64,000 nucleotides of DNA from Jeotgalibacillus salarius (GTDB lineage: Bacteria; Bacillota; Bacilli; Bacillales; Jeotgalibacillaceae): assembly GCF_004405125.1 (NCBI RefSeq), contig NZ_SORX01000001.1:317780-381779 (forward strand), written 5' to 3'. Under the pieces are notes generated by a model. That model was not told where the DNA came from and searched no databases. It worked only from the letters and a program-made list of their open reading frames with translations. This document shows, piece by piece, positions 42,580-49,706 of the stretch. Position numbers and translations under genes: made by a program. Each line of letters starts with the position of its first letter. Position 1 is the stretch's first letter.

Positions 42580-44808
42580 TTAAACAGCTCTTTTATGATA
42601 ACTCTCCACAAAATCGCCTACATCCAAAATTTTTGGTCTTGATTTCAAAATTACTTCAATGTACGGATCCATTTTGTCAGAGATGTATTGTTCACGATTA
42701 CTTGCTGCATACACGAGCTTCAATTCTTTTGACAGAGCCTTGCCATCAAAGATTTTCCCGGCGATAAAGTTCAGTTCTTCCCTATCCAGACTTAATTCTT
42801 CTATATTTTCTACAAAGATTCTCTTCATGTCATCAAGTGTTGCAATTGCGTCGTCTTCTATCATGCTGTCGAGGGCTTTCTTAGAAGCTTTCCCTCCGAT
42901 GACGCCCCCTATGATACCTCCAACAAATGTTCCCACTACAGGTACGACTGAGCCTACGGTCGCTCCCAATGCAGCTCCTCCGACGCTTGCACCGGCAGTT
43001 CCAATATTTTTAAATAGCTGAGACTTTGAAATCCGGCCATTAATCACATCATATACACTGCCCGATGACAAGACAGCTGTTGTAACTGCCATCGTGACCA
43101 TGTTGCCTCTGAAGACTTTCGACAAATGATTAAGTGCAGCTGCACCATGAATAGATTTTTCAGATGCTGTGCGTAAAAAAGTATTTACGATTTGAGCTGA
43201 AGTTTTACTCCCAAGGACGTTTTTTACAACGTAATCAGTGGCTGGTCTCATGGATTTTTCTAACGCTGTACGACCGATCTGCTGAGTCAGCACATGCTGA
43301 ACGACATGTCTGCCAAAAACAGATGATCCTTCTTTTACAGCCTGATTCAGAGCTTCGTCAGCATTTTCACCTTTCCAAATAGCTCCAGCAAACGAAATGG
43401 ATGCAGAAACACCAAAAGTTTTAAGTCCTGTAACTGCACCTTTAGAAGCATCAAAACTGATCCCTTCAATTGTTCCCGCTTTTGCTATGCGCTGTGCTGT
43501 TTTATAACTGATATTGCCTTTTCGGACAATCTGAGCGGCCTGTTCCGGATCAGTAATACCTAAATTTTTCATGTCTCCACGTGAAATACGGTCTTTCATA
43601 GACTTAAGTGCCTGTTCATACTGATCTTTCGGGACTTCAATCTGCATCGGTTTTCCATCAGCCACATATTTGAACTGTTTATCAGAAAAACACTCACTGA
43701 TACCCTTTCCGCCAGATGAACAGTACTTTGTCTGTATGAGTTCACCGTTTACAATACGGTCTGCTCCATTTTTTGCATTGTCACTGCCTAATAGATCAGC
43801 TTTTTTCAGTGTAGCTTTATCTATTAGATTATTCGCCATTTCAGCCGCTATACCGTGCCCTCTTGTTCCCAGCATACGGACATTTTCAGCATAATTCTTC
43901 CCCGCTTCATACATGCTGGTGCCCAGCACACCTGTATTTATATAAGAGGCATCTAGATAATCGACTGCTGGCATTTCATAAGGTTTTTTCTCAGGCTCAA
44001 TTCCACTCACTACTAAATTGACATAATAAACGGTATTCAGACAGGCTATATACTTTTGGATCGAAATCTCATCACCAATCAGCATCGCCTCTCTTAGTCC
44101 ATTTTTAAAGTGCAGGATCAACTCTGCCTGGATGGCACGCTGCTCTAAATAACCCAGCCGCCAGTCCTTTTTCTGGGGCGACCAGTCATATTTAGTTGGC
44201 AAGTCGATAACAGCAAGCTGAAATGTCAGTTCATCACGTGCAGTGTCAAAATATTGTTGTTCATAAACCATAGCATCCATTGTTTCCAATAAGCGATCGA
44301 CGTAGGTCGTTCTCGAATCGTCCATTACCTGATCAACTGGAATACTGATCGTAGGTAATGTGAAATGTCTCGTTGCTTTTACAACGAGATGCACTTTGCT
44401 ATTCTCAAATTCCGCTATTTTTCGTGCGCGATAGTCTGCCATCGTTTCATCTGTATCATAGAGCCCTAGAGAATATCTGTACTTCAGCGCAATCTCATAC
44501 TTCATGAATCTTGTTGAGATCTGTTTGAGATCCAGAAAGATTGCTTCCATCTCCATTCTGTACCTCTCCATTAGTTCATAAAGAATCTTTGTATCATACT
44601 TCAGCATTAAAAGCTCCAGACTATGCCGATCATTATTTAAACCCATTTTAATTTCATTTTCATCCAGTATAAAAGTCAGGTCATCGTAAAATTCCTGAAA
44701 GGCTATACCTTCTAAGGTTCCTCTATCGAATTCCTCATGATCAAATGCTAATTTGTCTACTTCTATTCTTGTCTTTAAATCAAGTGTATGTAACGGTAAA
44801 TGGTTCAT
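42580..44808 (-). CDS. Large uncharacterised protein with nuclease-like core and glycine zipper
   Basis: The 742-residue product has a helical N-terminal third (1-240). A central domain follows (about 320-480) with DLLGSDNAKNGADRIVNG, IQTKYC and QIEVPKDQYEQAL, and then a glycine-zipper segment (about 604-640; GGAALGATVGS, GTFVGGIIGGVIGG) typical of membrane-inserting proteins. Asp350 followed by Gln359-x-Lys361 resembles the D...QxK core of some PD-(D/E)xK nucleases such as Mrr, but this is inference. I recall similar central regions in unnamed proteins of other bacteria. AAGGTGG precedes the ATG. The neighbouring unknown genes at 46608-49010 lie on the same strand beyond hisS. Confidence 0.7.
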   Translation of the reverse strand: MNHLPLHTLDLKTRIEVDKLAFDHEEFDRGTLEGIAFQEFYDDLTFILDENEIKMGLNNDRHSLELLMLKYDTKILYELMERYRMEMEAIFLDLKQISTRFMKYEIALKYRYSLGLYDTDETMADYRARKIAEFENSKVHLVVKATRHFTLPTISIPVDQVMDDSRTTYVDRLLETMDAMVYEQQYFDTARDELTFQLAVIDLPTKYDWSPQKKDWRLGYLEQRAIQAELILHFKNGLREAMLIGDEISIQKYIACLNTVYYVNLVVSGIEPEKKPYEMPAVDYLDASYINTGVLGTSMYEAGKNYAENVRMLGTRGHGIAAEMANNLIDKATLKKADLLGSDNAKNGADRIVNGELIQTKYCSSGGKGISECFSDKQFKYVADGKPMQIEVPKDQYEQALKSMKDRISRGDMKNLGITDPEQAAQIVRKGNISYKTAQRIAKAGTIEGISFDASKGAVTGLKTFGVSASISFAGAIWKGENADEALNQAVKEGSSVFGRHVVQHVLTQQIGRTALEKSMRPATDYVVKNVLGSKTSAQIVNTFLRTASEKSIHGAAALNHLSKVFRGNMVTMAVTTAVLSSGSVYDVINGRISKSQLFKNIGTAGASVGGAALGATVGSVVPVVGTFVGGIIGGVIGGKASKKALDSMIEDDAIATLDDMKRIFVENIEELSLDREELNFIAGKIFDGKALSKELKLVYAASNREQYISDKMDPYIEVILKSRPKILDVGDFVESYHKRAV

Positions 44809-44919
44809 TTTTATGCCACCTTCTATAGTTCTTTATTCTCAATACTAATATACTACATAAATAGCAATTACAGATAAAAAATGTAAATTTAAAAACCAGT
44901 ATTCAATAAAATCTTAAAC

Positions 44920-44963
44920 GGGGACGGAGTTCAGACTTCACTTGAAGTGCTACCTCCCTCCCC
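44920..44963. repeat. Short class B repeat
   Basis: GGGGACGGAGTTCAGACTTC (44920-44939) faces GAAGTGCTACCTCCCTCCCC as imperfect arms with a very short centre (ACTT). It lies just after the hisS stop codon and may act as a hairpin in the hisS 3' end. Confidence 0.75.
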
Positions 44964-44969
44964 AATTTC

Positions 44970-46256
44970 CTAAAAGCTATACTGAACTTCCACACCATTC
45001 CCTGTGTGCATATCCTTCATTATGTACTTATTCATCTTCACCTCGTCTTCCCCAAGCACCACTACATACCGAATTCCTTCTTTATTCGCCCGGTCCATCG
45101 CTTTACCAACTTTCTTACGCCCGAATTCAACCTCCACTTTCAAATCATCCTTTCTCAATTTTTGCGCCAGCTTCATCGCTTCTTTTTCTGTGCCAAGTGG
45201 AATAATATACACATCAACCAGCGCTTTCATATCTTCACTTGAAATCATCTTATCAAGCGCTGTACAAACCACATCAACGCCAAAAGAAATACCCACTGTC
45301 GGAAATCGTTGACCACTTCCAATCAAACCGCCAATCGCATTGTCATAGCGTCCACCGCTTCCTATACTTGAACTTAAAATAGAACTGTCTTTCAGAAAGA
45401 CCTCGTAAATCGTTCCTGTATAAATCTCTAATCCTCTCGCTAAAAAGGGATTGAATTCACATTGATCATTAATCCCCAGAGTTGCTAAATATTCCTGCAG
45501 TTCTTCCAATTCAGCAATTCCTTCATTCGTCTGTTCATTTTTCAATACTTTCTCAGACTGAAAATACGCCAGTGACATTGCATCCGGATTAATTAATAAC
45601 TTCTCAATTAAACTAACCGTTTCAGTAGAAACACCTTTTTCCATCAGCTCTTTCACAACATTTACTATCCCGATTTTCTTCACCTTATCTAGACTCAGCA
45701 CGACGGTTGCTACCATATCTTCAGGCACACCAAACCCTTCAAGCACTCCACCAAGCAATTTTCGGTTGTTATACTGAATCATAATATCAAGCTTCAGCTT
45801 CTCAAATACATCAGCTGCAAGCATCATCAATTCCGCTTCAGCTGCTTGTGTTTTGATTCCTGTTATATCAACATCTGCCTGTATGAATTCTCGATTTCTT
45901 CCAGTCTTGATTGGACCATCTCTGAATACCTTGCCAATTTCATAACGCTTGAACGGCATCCTAATCGTCGGGTTCATGGCAATCACTTTGCTGAACGGAA
46001 TCGTCAGATCATAGCGCAGCGCAAGATCCCGCTCCCCGCGGTCAGTGAGCGTGTACATTTCCTCCAGAATTTCAGCACCTCCCGCGTACTTACTTGCCAT
46101 CAGCTCTGTGTAATTCAAAATCGGTGTCTCAAACGGCTGGCAGCCATAATCTTCACACGTTTCTTCAATCGTTCGTTTCACATTCCGCCGGATCACTGCA
46201 CTCTTGCCGATATTATCCTGTGTTCCTTTTACATTCTGATATTTTATTTTCTTCAT
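44970..46256 (-). CDS. hisS: Histidyl-tRNA synthetase, second type (HisRS2)
   Basis: The 428-residue class II synthetase has motif 2 FRDGPIKTGRNREFIQ, the LRYDLTIPF motif, the histidine-binding ARGLEIYTGTIYE loop, motif 3 SIGSGGRYDN, and a C-terminal anticodon-binding domain (IPLGTEKEAMKLAQKLRK). LRYDLT and the overall pattern are closer to the archaeal/eukaryotic-like HisRS found as a second copy in some Bacilli than to the housekeeping hisS. No aspS follows. GGAGG precedes the start. Upstream lies a leader with a His-rich peptide and an intrinsic terminator, which implies control by histidyl-tRNA charging. Confidence 0.92.
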   Translation of the reverse strand: MKKIKYQNVKGTQDNIGKSAVIRRNVKRTIEETCEDYGCQPFETPILNYTELMASKYAGGAEILEEMYTLTDRGERDLALRYDLTIPFSKVIAMNPTIRMPFKRYEIGKVFRDGPIKTGRNREFIQADVDITGIKTQAAEAELMMLAADVFEKLKLDIMIQYNNRKLLGGVLEGFGVPEDMVATVVLSLDKVKKIGIVNVVKELMEKGVSTETVSLIEKLLINPDAMSLAYFQSEKVLKNEQTNEGIAELEELQEYLATLGINDQCEFNPFLARGLEIYTGTIYEVFLKDSSILSSSIGSGGRYDNAIGGLIGSGQRFPTVGISFGVDVVCTALDKMISSEDMKALVDVYIIPLGTEKEAMKLAQKLRKDDLKVEVEFGRKKVGKAMDRANKEGIRYVVVLGEDEVKMNKYIMKDMHTGNGVEVQYSF

Positions 46257-46259
46257 GTT

Positions 46260-46331
46260 AATTCCTCCTTATTTTTGGAAAATAAAAAAAGAACCCCACG
46301 AGAAAGTTGGAAAACAATTCTCATGCGGTTC
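46260..46331 (-). terminator. Attenuator terminator directly upstream of hisS
   Basis: On the minus strand GAACCGCATGAGAA (46331-46318) pairs with TTCTCGTGGGGTTC (46304-46291), 13 of 14 positions including one wobble. It is followed by TTTTTTTATTTT, and the hisS ribosome-binding site begins about ten bases later. A terminator placed between a leader and its gene indicates conditional read-through. Confidence 0.88.
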
Positions 46332-46339
46332 ATTATAAA

Positions 46340-46384
46340 TAGCCCTTCACGATGATCTATTTTGATCAGTAATGTGAAAGGCTA
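46340..46384 (-). promoter_or_regulatory. Leader stem-loop starting at the leader-peptide stop codon
   Basis: TAGCCTTTCAC and GTGAAGGGCTA form a stem with one wobble, extended by TGATC/GATCA inside. The left arm starts with the TAG stop codon of the HHH leader peptide, so a ribosome stalled on the His codons would cover it. This is the position expected for a pause or competing hairpin in a ribosome-mediated attenuator. Confidence 0.7.
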
Positions 46385-46432
46385 GTTGTGATGATGTAGT
46401 TGGGTTTTGCGGATTTCGAGTTGGTTATTCAT
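46382..46432 (-). CDS. His-rich leader peptide of the hisS attenuator
   Basis: A 16-codon frame reads MNNQLEIRKTQLHHHN then TAG. It has AGGAG nine bases upstream of its ATG and begins only about 20 bases after the predicted transcription start. Codons 13-15 are CAT CAT CAC, three consecutive His codons, and the downstream gene encodes histidyl-tRNA synthetase. The peptide is too short to have another obvious function. It fits the leader peptides of the enterobacterial his and trp operons, where a shortage of charged tRNA stalls the ribosome on such codons. Confidence 0.85.
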   Translation of the reverse strand: MNNQLEIRKTQLHHHN

Positions 46433-46456
46433 AGTATTCATCTCCTGATTGAGATT

Positions 46457-46485
46457 ATCATACAGAGTTTGATATGGATTTGCAA
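46457..46485 (-). promoter_or_regulatory. Promoter of the hisS leader
   Basis: On the minus strand TTGCAA (46480-46485), exactly 17 bp and TATGAT (46457-46462) form a good sigma-A-like promoter. The transcript would start just ahead of the leader-peptide ribosome-binding site and give a leader of about 195 nt before hisS. Confidence 0.75.
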
Positions 46486-46529
46486 ATCTTTTTAGGTTTA
46501 AGCTTCATCGCAAGTAAATGATCCTGTGT

Positions 46530-46602
46530 AATAAATAAAAGAAACCACAGGACGTAAATCTCAGCCCATTCGTTTGCCGAATGAATTAAGTTTCACGTCC
46601 TC
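46530..46602 (-). terminator. Branched terminator-like hairpin after the SH3b protein gene
   Basis: On the minus strand AGGACGT and ACGTCCT form an outer stem. CATTCG and CGAATG form an inner stem around GCAAA. GTGGTTTCTTTTATTT follows. It separates the 46608-48467 gene from the hisS promoter. Confidence 0.6.
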
Positions 46603-46607
46603 CTATT

Positions 46608-48467
46608 TCACTCAATCACACCAGTCTTTTCACTCACCCAGCCACTTACACCTTCTCTGGTTTCTATGTGGTACCAGGTTCGCCCGTCCAGGTCCGTTTT
46701 TTTGGCTTTTATGCGGAAACGGTTATCTTTTGAAGCAATTCCTGCTACATCTCCTTCCAAAATTGGATTGGATCGGATGTTTGCGTATTCTTCTGAAATA
46801 ATAAAGTATTCTATCGATGCATCATTACTCAAAGCTTGCATTTCTCTTGACTCTTTATTCATTTGATAAGCTGTTTGTAATTTTTCAAAGTTTGTATATA
46901 GCGCTAATGATAATATGAATACAGCAGCTGCTAATAGTGTTTTCTTGTTAAACACAATGTTTTTTATTTTTTCTGTTCTTCTGGCAAGAATGAGATCTTT
47001 AATCAGATCTGTAAATGCGTCTTTATCCACACCTGTCATTAAACGATAATCTTTCCGGGTTTTCTTCAAGCTGCCAATACTAATGTCAGTATCAGTGTTG
47101 TTGCCCTGCTTTCCTGAAATTCCACGCTCGAATGTAAGAATCAGATAAATGACGTCCGCCAACTGTTTAAAATTAATGAAATCTGTTCTGCCGGAATTTC
47201 TATTATGAAACTTCTTTACACTATTAACATATGAAGATACCTGATTCGTATTGATTGCCTGATGAAGGCCGAGCAATACTACTTTATGTAGAGGAACAAG
47301 CTTATGTTTACTTATTTGTTTCGCATCGGGTTTGACCGGTAACCCTTCAAGAAGTTCTTTTGCAAGCGCGAGTGACAGAGATCTGTTCTCCTGATGATTC
47401 ATCATACGGGATGCAGTTACAGCGTAATACCAAAATGACGCTTCCTCCAAATAGCTGACTCCACCGCGGTACTTTTTATCCTCCAGTAATGGATTCGATA
47501 AAATGAATTCCTTCAATGAATAACCCGCAGCATGTGCTTTGTCGAAATCCCCTTTTTCCACAAGATTTGAAATTCCTATAGTCGTTCTTTGCATCCACGT
47601 TCTGAAACGTTCCTGCTCTTTTGGGGTAAATGAGTATTCAACGTCTCTTTTGTGTAAGTTAATATAACTGATGAATACGTGCATCTGCGATAGATCCTGA
47701 TTGACTCTCATGATTGTGCCGCCAATCAGAGTCAGCAATGCGTGCTCATACCGCTCAGTAAACTTTTCTGAAAATTGATCTACATTATGACAAAATGCTG
47801 TCCATGCCTCGTAAGCCTGTTCATATGATTCCAGCAGACCTCTGTGATTATCTACCAAAGAATCCGCAAAATGACCGGCTATTCTGGATCCGATAAATGG
47901 GAGAACAAATGATCCTGCAATTCGGGAGACCGTTTTAAAAAACGTTTTCTCTCCTGTTCTCTCAGAACTCGATTTCATGACCTGAATGTGTTTACCAAGT
48001 TTTTGGTCATACTCCTTTAAAGCTTCAAAAAACTCTGTTGAATCTTTAAGCAGACTTTGTGATATGCCATTGATCGTTTCAGGAGCAAACTCATAGCGCT
48101 GATAAACTTCTCCAAAAGGGCCTTGTTCCATAGCATTAAAAACTGACCGATAATTCTCTTCTAAAATCGAAACGTCCAGCACTTGCTTTAACTCTTTATT
48201 CCAAAAAGCTGCACCGGTTATGTTAATAAAACGCTGCATATGCTGAAAAAACGCTTCTCTTGTTTCCACTTCTTCTTCAAAAAGACTTTCTACTTGCTGC
48301 TGCCGCTTCAAAAAAATATTGTTTAGCTCAGTTTTTTTGTTTTCACTCAATCTTGAACAGTATGCGACAACTGCGTAAAATACCTTGTCTTCCAGATGTT
48401 CTCTCATCTGATCTTTAAGCAAAGCAGACTGTTTGGCTGGATGATCAAATATCGTCAGGACACTCAT
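46608..48467 (-). CDS. Uncharacterised helical membrane protein with C-terminal SH3b domain
   Basis: The 619-residue protein starts with a long helical region. A mildly hydrophobic stretch lies near 185-205 (SFVLPFIGSRIAGHF). A helical-repeat-like middle follows (LVEKGDFDKAHAAGYSLKEF), then one strong membrane segment near 520-538 (TLLAAAVFILSLALY), and finally an SH3b-type domain (about 555-619; YANIRSNP, WYHIETREGVSGWV). The helical part probably faces the cytoplasm and SH3b the outside. The ATG directly follows the TAA of the upstream gene, so translation is coupled. I do not recognise the family. Confidence 0.7.
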   Translation of the reverse strand: MSVLTIFDHPAKQSALLKDQMREHLEDKVFYAVVAYCSRLSENKKTELNNIFLKRQQQVESLFEEEVETREAFFQHMQRFINITGAAFWNKELKQVLDVSILEENYRSVFNAMEQGPFGEVYQRYEFAPETINGISQSLLKDSTEFFEALKEYDQKLGKHIQVMKSSSERTGEKTFFKTVSRIAGSFVLPFIGSRIAGHFADSLVDNHRGLLESYEQAYEAWTAFCHNVDQFSEKFTERYEHALLTLIGGTIMRVNQDLSQMHVFISYINLHKRDVEYSFTPKEQERFRTWMQRTTIGISNLVEKGDFDKAHAAGYSLKEFILSNPLLEDKKYRGGVSYLEEASFWYYAVTASRMMNHQENRSLSLALAKELLEGLPVKPDAKQISKHKLVPLHKVVLLGLHQAINTNQVSSYVNSVKKFHNRNSGRTDFINFKQLADVIYLILTFERGISGKQGNNTDTDISIGSLKKTRKDYRLMTGVDKDAFTDLIKDLILARRTEKIKNIVFNKKTLLAAAVFILSLALYTNFEKLQTAYQMNKESREMQALSNDASIEYFIISEEYANIRSNPILEGDVAGIASKDNRFRIKAKKTDLDGRTWYHIETREGVSGWVSEKTGVIE

Positions 48468-49010
48468 TTAGAGGAACTCACTGAACATTGTTAAGGCATC
48501 AGAACCTGTTGCAAATGCATCTGCAGCATCTAAATAATCTGTTCCGGAGCTGATATGATCTAGTTCAGCCATGAAAATGTCCGTATTATTAAAAGAATTC
48601 ACAGGTAACTCTACATCCATTCCACCTGACATACCTGGAGATGTTTTGGCTAACAATTCACCTGTTGAAGAATTGATCCAATCCTCACCACCCAACACAT
48701 TTGGTGAAGACTGTGCGATTACACCTGTAGAATCAGAGAGAGAGATCCCTCCCGAAAAATTTTCAACAGCTGTTAAATTTCCGCTTTCAGTTATGATTGT
48801 GGTCTGATCGGGTAATATCCCGTCTTTCATTGTTGCTACTTTTTCGCCGCCAACCTCCATCACTACTTCATTATGAATTCCTTCTTTAATCGAACCTATG
48901 ACTCCATTTGAACCTGAAATTGTAACGGTATTAAATATATCAGGCTCGCTAAATGTAACATTATTGCTCAACCCACCAACACCACTGAATAAATGGTTAT
49001 ACAAATCCAT
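48468..49010 (-). CDS. Uncharacterised beta-repeat protein, partner of the SH3b protein
   Basis: The 180-residue acidic product has no signal peptide. Residues about 30-140 consist of roughly five units of about 20 residues with a Gly-x-(V/I/L)-(I/A) start (NGVIGSIKEG, EKVATMKDG, GNLTAVENFSGG, GVIAQSSPNV, GELLAKTSPG), which suggests a small beta-solenoid or stacked hairpins. GGAGGT lies seven bases before the ATG at 49010, preferred over a longer frame. Its stop codon abuts the start of the SH3b protein gene. Function is unknown. Confidence 0.65.
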   Translation of the reverse strand: MDLYNHLFSGVGGLSNNVTFSEPDIFNTVTISGSNGVIGSIKEGIHNEVVMEVGGEKVATMKDGILPDQTTIITESGNLTAVENFSGGISLSDSTGVIAQSSPNVLGGEDWINSSTGELLAKTSPGMSGGMDVELPVNSFNNTDIFMAELDHISSGTDYLDAADAFATGSDALTMFSEFL

Positions 49011-49137
49011 TTTTGCACCTCCGTTAAAATACGTTTTCAAATCATATCCAGTTTAAATGACTTAGCTCTATGCAGAAGCTATAGAGAATATGTTCATCCT
49101 GGTTAATCCTATTAAATATAATCATATCATTAGAACC

Positions 49138-49174
49138 ATGCTTTTAATACTATTTATTTAACATATATTTTACA
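49138..49174. repeat. AT-rich motif, second copy of the SLH truncation-point sequence
   Basis: ATGC(T)TTTAATACTATTT with ATTTAACA and TATTTTACA repeats the sequence at 39538-39574 with few differences. It lies in the non-coding gap upstream of the SLH/PPC protein gene. Confidence 0.55.
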
Positions 49175-49187
49175 ATGTTAGTGTGAA

Positions 49188-49536
49188 TCACTTGGAATTA
49201 GCGGTGACGTAAACCCTTGAATCATTCAGCGATCGAAGGACTAATAATTTTTAAAGACCAGATCTTATTAGCGTATACACAGCTTTATGCTCTCTTTGTA
49301 TGTGTCTATCAAAATTAACTATTAGTTGATTTACAGAGTAGGATGCAATACTGCTTTACATATTTTCATCCCATACGGAGTTTACAACGTATATCAAAAA
49401 ATCTCCTGTTACCTAAATGAAGTGGTGATGACAGGAGACTGCAATATATTGAGGAACAATTCTTTAAATCATGCATAGCCTTTAGAGCATCGAATGATTC
49501 AAGGTTTACGTCCCCCATGAATCTCAAGTGCCAGAT
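49188..49536. repeat. Imperfect inverted repeat flanking about 260 bp
   Basis: GACGTAAACCCTTGAATCAT with TC (49206-49227) is complementary to 49492-49512 with a one-base difference. Weaker complementarity extends outward (CACTTGGAATT versus CACTTGAGATT). The enclosed DNA has a minus-strand terminator but no clear gene. It resembles a small non-autonomous mobile element or the remains of one. Confidence 0.55.
49394..49440 (-). terminator. Orphan rho-independent terminator
   Basis: On the minus strand AGTCTCCTGTCA pairs with GGTAACAGGAGATT (one or two mismatches), followed by TTTTTTGATAT. No confident gene precedes it. It could end a short RNA read from the region around 49.5 kb. Confidence 0.6.
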
Positions 49537-49706
49537 GCAGACCTTGAATCTAATCAATTTTACTATTTTCATATAACTAGAATTGTATATATAAAGCAAT
49601 TTACTTTTTAATGGAATAAGAATAATATAATAGTTGTGCACAATTATAGAAAGGAGAGTTTTAAAGGGTATTTACTAATTCACAATATAGTTCTCAGGAG
49701 GATCTA

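Noticed and set aside
46260-46600. T-box riboswitch ahead of hisS
   Set aside because: The leader is only about 195 nt from the predicted start. No GGTGGNACCGCG T-box sequence or AGTA/GNTG Stem I motifs were found. ACCGC in the terminator stem is only a partial resemblance, and the leader instead starts with a translatable His-rich peptide.
46555-46600. TPP riboswitch suggested by GGCTGAGA
   Set aside because: The rest of the THI box (ACCTGAT...TAATGCCAGCG) is absent. The segment folds as a terminator-like hairpin after the upstream gene.
49366-49641. 91-codon minus-strand frame across the inverted repeat
   Set aside because: It runs through a terminator with a T-run and one arm of the inverted repeat, has no ribosome-binding site and no recognisable product.
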